Shown here: positions 1 through 7,869 of the stretch, piece after piece
Layout of the letters: every line of letters begins with the position of its first letter
How positions within the stretch are numbered: the stretch's first letter is position 1
DNA from: Streptomyces sp. NBC_01471
GTDB taxonomy: Bacteria; Actinomycetota; Actinomycetes; Streptomycetales; Streptomycetaceae
Length of the DNA stretch: 64,000 nt
Direction: 5' to 3'
Assembly: GCF_041438865.1 (NCBI RefSeq)
Contig: NZ_CP109450.1
Coordinates: forward strand, 2,397,001-2,461,000
The notes under the pieces: generated by a model
The model's database searches: none
What the model was told of the DNA's origin: nothing
Seen by the model: only the letters and a program-made list of their open reading frames with translations
Translations under genes and position numbers: made by a program

Positions 1-426
1 CAGCAGGTCGACGAAGAACATCAGGATCCGGTCGGTCCAGCCGCCGAAGTACCCGGCGCAGGCGCCGGTCAGCGAGGCCAGGACCGTGGAGAACAGCGCC
101 ACGAGCAGACCGATCAGCAGGGACTTCTGGAGTCCCCGGATGGTCTGGGCGAAGACGTCCTGGCCGATGCGGTTGGTGCCCCACCAGTGCTGGGCGCTCG
201 GGGCTTCCCGCAGTGCGGTGTAGTCGATGTGGCTGTAGTCCCAGCGGCTGATCAGCGGGCCGGCGAAGGCCAGCAGGAAGAGCAGCAGCAGCAGGACGGC
301 TCCGGTGAGCGCGCCCCGGTTGTGTACGAAACGGCGCAGCACCACCGAGGCGCGCCCCGCGGGGCGTATCGGCTCCGCACCCTGGCCGGCCGCGTCGGCG
401 GCGGCGGTCTCTATGACAGCGGTCAT
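1..426 (-). CDS. Oligopeptide/dipeptide ABC transporter permease, DppC-like (3' end outside window)
   Basis: The first 142 codons are in the window; the gene runs off the left edge. The start ATG is at 424-426, 14 bases after the stop of the preceding permease gene. After a polar N-terminus of about 30 residues comes a membrane segment (about residues 38-56) and then the typical DppC stretch HWWGTNRIGQDVFAQ, ahead of the next membrane segment (LLIGLLVALFSTVLASLTGA). DppC/OppC proteins pair with a DppB-type permease to form the channel of peptide importers. Operon partner of the gene at 441-1424. The substrate cannot be read from the sequence; peptides are the default for this family. Confidence 0.9.
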   Translation of the reverse strand, partial: MTAVIETAAADAAGQGAEPIRPAGRASVVLRRFVHNRGALTGAVLLLLLFLLAFAGPLISRWDYSHIDYTALREAPSAQHWWGTNRIGQDVFAQTIRGLQKSLLIGLLVALFSTVLASLTGACAGYFGGWTDRILMFFVDLL

Positions 427-440
427 GGTGTCCGTACTCC

Positions 441-1424
441 TCAGGCGTTCCGGATGCGCGGGTCGAGCGCGGCGTGCAGGACGTCCGCGAGGAAGCCGGA
501 GAGCAGCACCAGCACGGCGGCGAACACGTTGACGGCGACGACCGAGTTGACGTCGTTCTTGCCGATGGAGGAGACGAACCACTCGCCCATCCCGTGCCAG
601 CCGAAGATCGTCTCGGTGAAGGTGGCGCCGGTGAAGAGCGCCAGGAACCCGTAGCTGAAGTACGTCGACATGGGGATCAGCGCGGTCCGCAGCCCGTGTC
701 TGATCAGCGCGGTGCGCCGCGTGAGGCCCTTGGCCTGTGCGGTGCGCAGATAGTCCGAGCCGAGGACGTCGAGCATGGTGGAGCGCTGGTAACGGCTGTA
801 GCTGGCGATGGTGCCCAGCGCGATGGAGACGGTCGGCAGCAGCAGGTGCACCGAACGGTCCTTCAGCACGGCGAAGAAGCCGGAGTCCACTCCGGGGGTC
901 TTCTCACCGGTGAACTCGATGAAGTCGGTGCCGGTCTTCTGGTTGAACCAGATCGCACCGATCTTCAGCAGCACCGCGAGCAGGAACACCGGCGTGGAGA
1001 GCAGCACGAAGGAGATCAGGGTCACCGTGCGGTCGGAGAGCCGGTACTGGCGTACGGCGGTCCAGGCCCCGGCGAGGACGCCGATGACCGTGCCGAGGAT
1101 GCTGCCCAGGAGCAGCAGCCGCAGGCTGACCCCGATCCGGCGGCCGAACTCCGCGCCCACCGAGGTCCCGTCGATGGTCTGCCCGAGGTCACCGCGCAGG
1201 GCGTGTCCGGCCCAGTGGGCGAAGCGGGTGAGCAGCGGCGTGTGGTCGTTGACGCCGAGCGCGGTGAGGTGGTGGTCGACGGAGCTGGGCGAGAGGGGTG
1301 GCTGGCGCCCCTCGTAGTACGCGCGCGGATCGAGCGCGAGTGACGCCAGCAGGTACGACAGACAGATGGCGACAAGCAACAGGACGGCGTAGTAGCCGAG
1401 TCGCTTGGCCAGGAAGGCGGCCAC
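441..1424 (-). CDS. Oligopeptide/dipeptide ABC transporter permease, DppB-like
   Basis: The product is 327 residues, normal for DppB/OppB. It has an N-terminal membrane segment (residues 9-30), an extracytoplasmic loop unusually rich in charged residues, and the BPD_transp_1 core in the second half with the cytoplasmic EAA-type loop around YLRTAQAKGLTRR. The start is GTG at 1422-1424, preceded on the minus strand by GGAGG about ten bases upstream. It is the first gene of a minus-strand pair with the DppC-like permease. The binding protein at 1715 is divergent from it, so the transporter is assembled from two divergent transcripts. The ATPase genes are not in this part of the window. Confidence 0.92.
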   Translation of the reverse strand: MAAFLAKRLGYYAVLLLVAICLSYLLASLALDPRAYYEGRQPPLSPSSVDHHLTALGVNDHTPLLTRFAHWAGHALRGDLGQTIDGTSVGAEFGRRIGVSLRLLLLGSILGTVIGVLAGAWTAVRQYRLSDRTVTLISFVLLSTPVFLLAVLLKIGAIWFNQKTGTDFIEFTGEKTPGVDSGFFAVLKDRSVHLLLPTVSIALGTIASYSRYQRSTMLDVLGSDYLRTAQAKGLTRRTALIRHGLRTALIPMSTYFSYGFLALFTGATFTETIFGWHGMGEWFVSSIGKNDVNSVVAVNVFAAVLVLLSGFLADVLHAALDPRIRNA

Positions 1425-1514
1425 GGGTGTTGGTCCTCCGCTGGGGTTCGGGCGCTGGGGATCGTGGTGGGATCACGGCCGCGGCAGGCCCCATCGGTGC
1501 CTTTGTCCGGTGCT

Positions 1515-1529
1515 GATCGAGTATCGATC
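1515..1529. promoter_or_regulatory. Perfect palindrome GATCGA-GTA-TCGATC, candidate operator
   Basis: Six-base arms with a three-base centre match perfectly in the divergent intergenic region between the permease operon (starts at 1424) and the binding-protein gene (starts at 1715). The flanking DNA is noticeably richer in A and T than its surroundings. A regulator site serving one or both transcripts is an inference; no regulator family is identified. Confidence 0.4.
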
Positions 1530-1672
1530 GTCCGGCGTCATTCATCGGGTGCTTTTCGTCGGCTTGTTGATCCAGTTTGACCAGTGTTTGTTGCGCGCAT
1601 GCAAAGAATGGATAACAGCATCACCGGAGCCCTCCCGTTGTGCAAGGAGATCGACTTACCTTCTCGGGGACT

Positions 1673-1691
1673 GTGACCTCGATCAGGTCAC
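1673..1691. promoter_or_regulatory. Inverted repeat GTGACCT-CGATC-AGGTCAC, candidate operator or 5'-leader hairpin
   Basis: Perfect seven-base arms flank a five-base centre, ending nine bases before the GGAGG ribosome binding site (1700-1705) of the binding-protein gene at 1715. The position suits a repressor site just after the transcription start or an RNA hairpin near the ribosome binding site. This is seen in the sequence; the role is inferred. Confidence 0.45.
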
Positions 1692-1714
1692 CTTGAACCG
1701 GAGGAAGAACACCG

Positions 1715-3406
1715 ATGCGCAGAACCACCGTTGTCGCCATCGCCGCAGCACTGTCGGCCACCCTGGCGGTGGCGGGCTGCAGCTCCTCCGACGGTGACGG
1801 CGACTCGGCCAAGAAGCAGGCGGCTCCGCAGGCGGACGGCCAGAGCATCAACGCGCATCCGGTGAGCGACCTGAAGCAGGGCGGCTCGCTGCGGTTCGGG
1901 ATCGATCAGTGGATCACGCAGTACAACATCAACCAGGTGGACGGCCAGCAGGGGGACGGCGCGGACCTCGCCGGAGCGGTCCTGCCCGATCTCTTCGACG
2001 CCGACGCCAAGGGGATCGGCCACCCCAACCCCAACTTCGTGGTCTCGGCCAAGGTCACGTCCACCAGCCCGCAGGTGGTGACGTACGAGCTGAACCCGAA
2101 GGCGAAGTGGTCCGACGGGAAGCCGCTGAGCTGGAAGGACTTCCACGCCCAGTGGACGGCGCTGAACGGTAAGGACAAGGCGTACGAAGCGGCCGACACC
2201 ACGGGCTACGACCAGATATCCAAGGTCGAGCAGGGCGCCGACACACATGCGGTGAAGATCACCTTCGGCACGCCGTACGCCGACTGGCAGCGCCTCTTCG
2301 ACCCGCTGTACCCGGCCGCCTACATCGGCACCCCGCAGAAGTTCAACACGGGCTGGACACAGAAGGCGCCGGTCACCGGAGCCGCGTTCAAGGTCGGCAC
2401 GTATGACAAGACGGGCCAGACCGTCACCCTGGTCCCCGACCCCAAGTGGTGGGGGAACAAGCCCAGGCTGGCCTCCATCGTCTACCGCGTCCTCGACATC
2501 AGCGCCAACACCGAGGCGTACCTCAACAAGGAAGTCGACGACGCGCCCGCCATCCAGCCCGAGGACTACAAGCGGCTGGTCAAGGCCCCGGACACCGACA
2601 TCCGCCGCGGGGCGCGCTGGGACGAGGTGCACATCACGCTCAACGGCGGCCGGGGCCCGCTGAAGGACGTCAGGGTGCGGAACGCCCTCCAGGCGGCCAC
2701 CGACCGCAAGGGAATCAACGCCAGCTTCGCCAAGGACCTGTCCTTCGAACTGAAGCCGCTGGACAACCACTTCTTCATGCCCAACCAGCAGGGCTACCAG
2801 GACAACACCAGCGAGTTCGACAAGTTCGACCCCGAGAAGGCCAAGAAGCTGCTGGACGAGGCGGGCTGGAAGAGCGCGGGTGAGGGCAAGCCGCGCACCA
2901 AGGACGGTAAGAAGCTCACCCTCGACTACGTCCTGAGCGCGGGCGGCAATTCCTCCTCCACCGACCAGGCCGAACTGGTGCAGCAGATGTACGGAGCGGT
3001 GGGCGTCCGGGTCGAGATCAAGAAGGTCCCGGCCAACGACTACTTCAACAAGTTCGTGAACCTCGGCAACTTCGACCTCGCCAGCTTCCGCAACGTCGAC
3101 GAAAGCTACACGAGCAAGATCTACCCCGTCTTCCAGCAGCCGCGGGGCAAGAACCTCTTCCAGAACTTCGGCTCGGTCGGCTCCCCGAAGATCGACGCGC
3201 TGATGAAGAAGGCCGGCGAGGCCACCGACCACGCCCAGGCCATCAAGCTCTACAACGAGGCCGACGCGGAGATCTGGAAGCTCGGCCACTCGATCGAGCT
3301 GTACCAGCGCCCGCAGATCATCGCGGTCCGCAAGGGCCTCGCCAACTACGGAGCGACCGGCCTCGCCGACACCGACTACACCAAGGTCGGCTGGCTCAAG
3401 AAGTAG
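1715..3406 (+). CDS. Peptide ABC transporter substrate-binding lipoprotein (SBP family 5)
   Basis: The product has 563 residues. It starts with a lipoprotein signal peptide: positive MRR, a hydrophobic core and a lipobox ending in Cys22 (AVAGC), then a Ser/Asp-rich linker. The mature part has SBP_bac_5 features: KWSDGKPLSWKDFHAQW, repeated lysine-rich aromatic stretches and the late ANDYFNKF region. It should sit on the outer face of the membrane and deliver oligopeptides to the permeases encoded divergently at 1-1424. The ATG at 1715 has a GGAGGA site at 1700-1705. The gene is followed within ten bases by the end of the convergent TetR gene. Confidence 0.92.
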   Translation: MRRTTVVAIAAALSATLAVAGCSSSDGDGDSAKKQAAPQADGQSINAHPVSDLKQGGSLRFGIDQWITQYNINQVDGQQGDGADLAGAVLPDLFDADAKGIGHPNPNFVVSAKVTSTSPQVVTYELNPKAKWSDGKPLSWKDFHAQWTALNGKDKAYEAADTTGYDQISKVEQGADTHAVKITFGTPYADWQRLFDPLYPAAYIGTPQKFNTGWTQKAPVTGAAFKVGTYDKTGQTVTLVPDPKWWGNKPRLASIVYRVLDISANTEAYLNKEVDDAPAIQPEDYKRLVKAPDTDIRRGARWDEVHITLNGGRGPLKDVRVRNALQAATDRKGINASFAKDLSFELKPLDNHFFMPNQQGYQDNTSEFDKFDPEKAKKLLDEAGWKSAGEGKPRTKDGKKLTLDYVLSAGGNSSSTDQAELVQQMYGAVGVRVEIKKVPANDYFNKFVNLGNFDLASFRNVDESYTSKIYPVFQQPRGKNLFQNFGSVGSPKIDALMKKAGEATDHAQAIKLYNEADAEIWKLGHSIELYQRPQIIAVRKGLANYGATGLADTDYTKVGWLKK

Positions 3407-3416
3407 GACGCGCCGC

Positions 3417-4013
3417 TCACGCCGCCCGCACCACCGCGTCGCGCACCAGGCGATCGAGCGTCAGATCGCCCGGTGCGAGGAGGTGCGAGAGCGCGAGGCG
3501 TACGGCCACCTCGCACCGGTACACGAGGTCGGCCGCCTCCTCCTCCACATGTCCGGCGGTCAGCGCCAGGGCCGCCCGGTGGCGTACCGCCGCGATCAGC
3601 TCGCCCGGCGCGGGCGGCCCCGTGTCCGCACGGCGCTGGGCGGGGACGTACGACCTGCCGGGCCGGGGCGCTGGGCCGGGCGCGGGCAGCCGACCGGCCC
3701 AGCAGCCGGTCAGCAGCGCCCGAACCAGCGGGCGCGAACGGGCGGCCGCGACCGTCCACTCGGCGACGGCCACCATCCGCTCGCGTTCCGTGGCCGGTCC
3801 GGCCAGCGCACGCTCCACGCCCCGGAGGTACCGGTCGGCCTCGCGCCGTACCAGGGCGCGGGCCAGGCCCTCCTTGGAACCGAACTCGTTGTAGAGGGTC
3901 TGCCGGGAGACCCCCGCAGCGGACGCCACATCCACCATGCGCACGGCGGACCAGTCGCGTTCGGTGAGGGCTGTGAGGGCGGAGTCGAGCAGGGATTCTC
4001 GCGCTGCGGGCAT
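3417..4013 (-). CDS. TetR-family transcriptional regulator
   Basis: 198 residues from the ATG at 4011-4013, which has GGAGG seven bases upstream; a longer reading frame extends further but lacks a site. The N-terminal helix-turn-helix is clear (LTERDWSAVRMVDVASAAGVSRQTLYNEFGSKEGL, about residues 18-50), followed by an all-helical ligand-binding region without recognisable specificity. It is divergent from the phosphatase gene at 4165 and convergent with the binding-protein gene. Autoregulation through the repeat at 4051-4075 is likely for this family. Whether it also controls the peptide transporter or the phosphatase cannot be told. Confidence 0.9.
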   Translation of the reverse strand: MPAARESLLDSALTALTERDWSAVRMVDVASAAGVSRQTLYNEFGSKEGLARALVRREADRYLRGVERALAGPATERERMVAVAEWTVAAARSRPLVRALLTGCWAGRLPAPGPAPRPGRSYVPAQRRADTGPPAPGELIAAVRHRAALALTAGHVEEEAADLVYRCEVAVRLALSHLLAPGDLTLDRLVRDAVVRAA

Positions 4014-4050
4014 CGTCGCCTCCGGGGGCGGTACGGCTCTGCGCTCAGAG

Positions 4051-4076
4051 TTGACGGAGGCCGCAGGGGTGTCAAT
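4051..4076 (-). promoter_or_regulatory. Candidate promoter and TetR operator for the 4013 gene
   Basis: On the minus strand a TTGACA hexamer (4071-4076) lies 58 bases upstream of the TetR start. The same hexamer is one arm of an inverted repeat TTGAC...GTCAA (4051-4055 and 4071-4075). A repeat overlapping a -35 element is a common layout for TetR self-repression. The -10 element is not convincing. Confidence 0.4.
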
Positions 4077-4164
4077 ACCCGGCCCCCTGTCGACCTCCCG
4101 TGCGACAGCCCGCCCGGCAGGGCCCTGTGGCTCGATCGAGCACCCGGTGGATACTGTGACGACC

Positions 4165-4959
4165 ATGCCCGACTACCACGATGATCTGCGCTTCGCCCAT
4201 GTCCTCGCGGACGCCGCCGACGCGGCGACCATGGACCGGTTCAAGGCCCTCGACCTGAAGGTCGAGACCAAGCCGGACATGACCCCCGTGACGGAGGCCG
4301 ACAAGGGCGCCGAGGAGCTGATCCGCGGACAGCTCCAGCGCGCCAGGCCCCGCGACGCGATCCTCGGTGAGGAGTACGGCCTGTCGGGCACGGGCCCGCG
4401 CCGCTGGATCATCGACCCGATCGACGGCACCAAGAACTACGTACGCGGGGTCCCGGTCTGGGCCACGCTGATCTCGCTCGCGGTGGCGGGCGAGGACGGC
4501 CACGAACCGGTGGTCGGCGTGGTGTCCGCACCGGCGCTGGGCCGCCGCTGGTGGGCGGCGAAGGGCGGCGGCGCGTACACCGGGCGCAGTCTGACCTCGG
4601 CCACCCGGCTGCACGTCTCCAAGGTCGCCAAGGTCTCGGACTCGTCGTTCGCGTACTCCTCGCTGACCGGCTGGGACGAACAGGGCCGGCTCGACGGCTT
4701 CCTGGACCTGACCCGGGACTGCTGGCGCACCCGGGGGTACGGGGACTTCTGGCCGTACATGATGGTCGCCGAGGGTTCGGTGGACATGTGCGCGGAGCCC
4801 GAGCTGTCGCTCTGGGACATGGCGGCCACCGCCATCGTCGTCCAGGAGGCCGGCGGCGAGTTCACCAGCCTGGACGGGGTGCGGGGAGTCGAGGGCGGCA
4901 ACGCGGCCGCCTCCAACGGGCTGCTCCACGGGGAACTGCTGAGCTATCTGCGCGGATGA
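4165..4959 (+). CDS. hisN: Inositol monophosphatase-family enzyme, probable histidinol-phosphatase
   Basis: 264 residues from ATG 4165. It shows the Mg-dependent phosphatase signatures of the IMPase superfamily: Glu in GEEYG, then WIIDPIDGTKNYVRG (the DPxDGT metal site), and LSLWDMAATAIVVQEAGG near the C-terminus. In actinobacteria this subfamily is the usual histidinol-phosphate phosphatase (HisN), the penultimate step of histidine synthesis, so that role is likely. The family also contains inositol- and fructose-bisphosphatases and the sequence alone does not exclude them. It stands alone, not with other his genes, as is usual for hisN. Confidence 0.8.
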   Translation: MPDYHDDLRFAHVLADAADAATMDRFKALDLKVETKPDMTPVTEADKGAEELIRGQLQRARPRDAILGEEYGLSGTGPRRWIIDPIDGTKNYVRGVPVWATLISLAVAGEDGHEPVVGVVSAPALGRRWWAAKGGGAYTGRSLTSATRLHVSKVAKVSDSSFAYSSLTGWDEQGRLDGFLDLTRDCWRTRGYGDFWPYMMVAEGSVDMCAEPELSLWDMAATAIVVQEAGGEFTSLDGVRGVEGGNAAASNGLLHGELLSYLRG

Positions 4960-4994
4960 ACACCCCCGGCAGGTACTGACCGGGGCGCGTTTCA

Positions 4995-5020
4995 CGGAAG
5001 CGGAGGCGGCGGCGCTTCCG
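4995..5020. terminator. Hairpin downstream of the hisN-like gene
   Basis: CGGAAGCG (4995-5002) pairs with CGCTTCCG (5013-5020) across a ten-base purine-rich loop, 36 bases after the stop codon. There is no T run, as is common for high-GC actinobacterial terminators. Confidence 0.4.
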
Positions 5021-5100
5021 CACCACCCTCTTCACCCCTGCTGACTCCTTCCGCACCCTTGCTCACCTCGCACCCGGGTGGGACTCTGAGAGCTCCCCCA

Positions 5101-5121
5101 CTTGTGAACTTGTGAATTCAC
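5101..5121. promoter_or_regulatory. Tandem CTTGTGAA pair ending in the palindrome GTGAATTCAC
   Basis: Two copies of CTTGTGAA (5101-5108, 5109-5116) run into a perfect ten-base palindrome GTGAATTCAC (5112-5121), 36 bases before the CBS-protein start. It is A/T-rich for this genome. A promoter or operator for that gene is a reasonable guess. Confidence 0.35.
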
Positions 5122-5156
5122 GCGCATGCTGGATTCCCCAGGAGGTGGCACCCGCC

Positions 5157-5558
5157 ATGTTCGTCCGCGACGCCATGAGCACGGTGGTCCTCACCATCGG
5201 CCCGGCCCACACCCTCCGACAGTCCGCCACTCTGATGTCCGCACGCCGTATCGGCGCGGCTGTCGTCCTCGATCCCGACACCTGCGGGGTCGGCATTCTC
5301 ACCGAACGCGACATCCTGAACGCCGTCGGCGGCGGCCTGGATCCCGACCAGGAGACCGCGGGCGCCCACACCACCACCGATGTCGTCTTCGCCGCACCCT
5401 CCTGGACCCTGGAGGAAGCCGCGGGCGCGATGGCGAACGGCGGCTTCCGGCATCTCATCGTGCTCGACGACATCGGCCCCGTCGGGGTCGTGTCGGTGCG
5501 CGACATCATCCGCTGCTGGGCGCCGGACAGAAGCGCACCGGCGGCGCTGGTCTCCTGA
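5157..5558 (+). CDS. CBS-domain pair protein
   Basis: 133 residues from ATG 5157, chosen because AGGAGG lies at 5140-5145; an upstream in-frame ATG has no site. It consists of two CBS repeats: the first opens MFVRDAMSTVVLTIGPAHTL and ends near GILTERDILNAV, the second ends in GVVSVRDIIRCW. Bateman-type pairs bind adenine nucleotides and usually regulate a partner. No enzyme domain is attached and no obvious partner is adjacent. Two tandem 16-base repeats (5565-5596) follow the stop codon. Confidence 0.9.
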   Translation: MFVRDAMSTVVLTIGPAHTLRQSATLMSARRIGAAVVLDPDTCGVGILTERDILNAVGGGLDPDQETAGAHTTTDVVFAAPSWTLEEAAGAMANGGFRHLIVLDDIGPVGVVSVRDIIRCWAPDRSAPAALVS

Positions 5559-5625
5559 CCCGGACAACCCGGTGTACGGGCAACCCGGTGTACGGGCACA
5601 GCGGTTCCCGTACGCGGACAGCACG

Positions 5626-5661
5626 GGAGGGCCGGACCCCCGCACGGGGATCCGGCCCTCC
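5626..5661. terminator. Bidirectional hairpin terminator between the CBS gene and catA
   Basis: GGAGGGCCGGA (5626-5636) pairs perfectly with TCCGGCCCTCC (5651-5661); the loop can pair further (CCCC with GGGG). It lies between convergent genes and so can serve both. Confidence 0.8.
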
Positions 5662-5697
5662 TCAGTCCTGCTCAGCCGGTGCTCCGGCCGGTGCGGT

Positions 5698-7149
5698 TCA
5701 GGCGCGCAGGGCCTGGACCGCCGCTTCCAGCCGCTTGCCGAGGTCACCGTCGGCCTGGCGGAAGTTGTTCACCGCGCGCTCGGCGATGTCGTCGCGCGAG
5801 ACCTTCGAGATGAAGCCGGCCAGGTTCTCGACGAGCCTGCCCTTCTCGTCCTCGGTCATCTGGCGGTACAGGTTGCCGGGCTGGACGAAGTCGTCGTCCT
5901 CCGCGTGGCTGGGCGCGGGGTGGTTGCCCGTGGCGCCGCTGACCTGGGTGGAGTTCCAGAGCCGCCGGTCCGTCTGGAAGGGGCCGCCGAAGCTGTTCGG
6001 CTCGTAGTTCTTGCTGCCCTTGTGACGGCCGTCGTACAGCACGCCGTCCCGGTAGTTGGTGTTCACCTCGGCGGCGTGCGGACGGTTCACCGGCAGGTGG
6101 TCGGCGTTGATGCCGACGCGGTAGCGGTGCGCGTCGCCGTACGCGAAGAGACGGCCCTGGAGCATCTTGTCCGGCGAAGGACCGATGCCCGGCACGAAGT
6201 TGGCCGGCGAGAAGGTGGACTGCTCGACCTCGGCGAAGATGTTCTCCGGGTTGCGGTTGAGCTCCAGCTTCCCGATCTCGATCGGCGGGTAGTCCTCGTG
6301 CGGCCAGACCTTGGTCAGGTCGAACGGGTTGAAGCGGTAGTTGGCCGCGTCGGCCACCGGCATGACCTGGATCTGCACGGTCCAGGACGGGAAGTCACCG
6401 CGCTCGATGGACTCACGCAGGTCGCGCTGGTGGCTGTCCGGGTCCACGCCCGAGAGGCGGTTGGCCTCGTCGGTGGTGAGGTTCTTGATGCCCTGGTCGG
6501 TCTTGAAGTGGTACTTGACCCAGAAGGCTTCGCCCTCCGCGTTGTTCCACTGGTACGTGTGCGAGCCGTACCCGTTCATGTGGCGGAAGGTCGCCGGGAT
6601 GCCGCGGTCACCGAAGAGCCAGGTCACCTGGTGGGTCGACTCGGGGCTGAGACCCCAGAAGTCCCAGACGTTGTCGGCCTCCTGCGAACCGGTGTACGGG
6701 TCGCGCTTCTGGGTGTGGATGAAGTCGGGGAACTTGATGGCGTCCTTGATGAAGAAGACGGGCGTGTTGTTCCCGACGAGGTCGTAGTTCCCCTCCTCCG
6801 TGTAGAACTTCAGCGCGAAGCCGCGGGGGTCACGCACCGCGTCCGCCGAACCGAGGTTGCCCGCCACGGTCGAGAAGCGCAGGAAGGTCTCGGTCTGCTT
6901 GCCGACCTCGGAGAGGAACTTCGCGCGCGTCCACTGCGAGACGTCGCGGGTCAGCGTGAAGGTGCCGTACGCGCCTGCGCCGCGGGCGTGCACGATGCGC
7001 TCCGGAATGCGCTCACGGTTGAAGTGCGCGAGCTTCTCGAGGAGCAGCTGGTCCTGCACCAGAACCGGACCACCGGCGCCTGCGGTCTCGCTGTTCTGGT
7101 TGTCGGCAACCGGAGCTCCGGTCTCCGTGGTGAGTGGTCCCTGCGTCAC
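5698..7149 (-). CDS. catA: Monofunctional heme catalase
   Basis: 483 residues, the size of small-subunit (clade 3) catalases, converting hydrogen peroxide to water and oxygen in the cytoplasm. The distal His54 lies in [12 protein letters not shown], the catalytic Asn127 in [13 protein letters not shown], and the proximal heme Tyr in [12 protein letters not shown] near residue 337. I chose the GTG at 7147-7149 because AGGAGG sits five bases upstream. The in-frame ATG at 7165-7167 would add six residues but has only AGGA touching it. It is divergent from a Fur-type regulator, with a palindrome between them, matching the CatR-CatA pairing known in Streptomyces. Confidence 0.95.
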   Translation of the reverse strand: MTQGPLTTETGAPVADNQNSETAGAGGPVLVQDQLLLEKLAHFNRERIPERIVHARGAGAYGTFTLTRDVSQWTRAKFLSEVGKQTETFLRFSTVAGNLGSADAVRDPRGFALKFYTEEGNYDLVGNNTPVFFIKDAIKFPDFIHTQKRDPYTGSQEADNVWDFWGLSPESTHQVTWLFGDRGIPATFRHMNGYGSHTYQWNNAEGEAFWVKYHFKTDQGIKNLTTDEANRLSGVDPDSHQRDLRESIERGDFPSWTVQIQVMPVADAANYRFNPFDLTKVWPHEDYPPIEIGKLELNRNPENIFAEVEQSTFSPANFVPGIGPSPDKMLQGRLFAYGDAHRYRVGINADHLPVNRPHAAEVNTNYRDGVLYDGRHKGSKNYEPNSFGGPFQTDRRLWNSTQVSGATGNHPAPSHAEDDDFVQPGNLYRQMTEDEKGRLVENLAGFISKVSRDDIAERAVNNFRQADGDLGKRLEAAVQALRA

Positions 7150-7214
7150 GTGCGCCTCCTGCGTCATTCCTGCTGTGTCCTGTCCCTTGGCGTGTGCCGC
7201 TCCCGATCCTACGA

Positions 7215-7249
7215 TGGACTTTGTCTAAGTCAAGTGATAGTCCAAAGTC
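7215..7249. promoter_or_regulatory. Fur/CatR-type operator between catA and its regulator
   Basis: GACTTTG (7217-7223) and CAAAGTC (7243-7249) form a perfect inverted repeat, and TGGACT/AGTCCA (7215-7220, 7239-7244) gives a second nested pairing. The centre contains a further AAGTCAAGT element. This A/T-rich block is the natural binding site for the divergent Fur-family repressor and would control both genes. Confidence 0.65.
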
Positions 7250-7293
7250 ACATCCATTCGGGACTCGACCCTTCTCCTGTTAGGCTGGACCTT

Positions 7294-7710
7294 ATGAGTG
7301 ACCTGTTGGAACGCCTGCGCGAGCGGGGCTGGCGCATGACCGCCCAGCGTCGCGTCGTGGCCGAGGTCCTCGACGGGGACCACGTTCATCTGACCGCCGA
7401 CGAGGTACATGCCCGCGCCGTCTCGCGGCTGCCGGAGATCTCCCGGGCAACGGTTTACAACACCCTGGGCGAGATGGTCGTCCTCGGCGAGGTGATCGAG
7501 GTCTCCACGGACCGCCGCGCCAAGCGGTACGACCCGAACGCGCACCGGCCGCACCAGCACCTGGTCTGCGCCCAGTGCGGCTCCATCCGCGACGTGCACC
7601 CCGCGGGCAACCCCCTGCGGGACCTCCCGGACACGGAGCGCTTCGGCTTCACGATCTCCGACGTCGAGGTGACGTACCGGGGCATCTGCCCGGCCTGTGC
7701 GGGAGCCTGA
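7294..7710 (+). CDS. catR: Fur-family peroxide-sensing repressor, CatR-like
   Basis: 138 residues from ATG 7294. The winged helix is at residues 11-75 (MTAQRRVVAEVL, then SRATVYNTLGEMVVLGEV). The metal-binding region has the histidine cluster HRPHQHLVC and two CxxC pairs (Cys92/Cys95 and Cys132/Cys135) that hold the structural zinc. Proteins of this type bind DNA with iron or manganese and release it after peroxide oxidation. The divergent catalase and the palindrome at 7215-7249 point to a CatR/PerR role rather than iron uptake control. Confidence 0.9.
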   Translation: MSDLLERLRERGWRMTAQRRVVAEVLDGDHVHLTADEVHARAVSRLPEISRATVYNTLGEMVVLGEVIEVSTDRRAKRYDPNAHRPHQHLVCAQCGSIRDVHPAGNPLRDLPDTERFGFTISDVEVTYRGICPACAGA

Positions 7711-7730
7711 ACCCTCTCCAGCACTCCCAC

Positions 7731-7762
7731 CGGAGCCCCGGGGCAAGCGCCCCGGGGCTCCG
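7731..7762 (+). terminator. Strong hairpin terminator after catR
   Basis: A perfect 14-base stem (CGGAGCCCCGGGGC at 7731-7744 with its complement at 7749-7762) closes a four-base AAGC loop 20 bases after the stop codon. Confidence 0.85.
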
Positions 7763-7807
7763 TCGTGCGCGCCCCCGGGCCCCGGCGCGTGCATGCCTCT
7801 TCCAGTA

Positions 7808-7826
7808 TCTGACGACCCGTCATATC
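7808..7826. promoter_or_regulatory. Inverted repeat ATcTGACG-acc-CGTCAtAT before the ABC importer operon
   Basis: TGACG and CGTCA are perfect arms around a three-base centre, and the next bases outward (AT/AT) pair again after one mismatch. It lies 43 bases upstream of the GTG start of the ATPase gene. It may be an operator or overlap a -10 region; the regulator is unknown. Confidence 0.4.
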
Positions 7827-7869
7827 CTCTGCGGCGATCACCCGTCCACCACCTCCGCAAGGAGACACC

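Noticed and set aside
7763..7869. Thiamine or other riboswitch before the ABC importer
   Set aside because: No conserved riboswitch core could be recognised; only a short inverted repeat is present.
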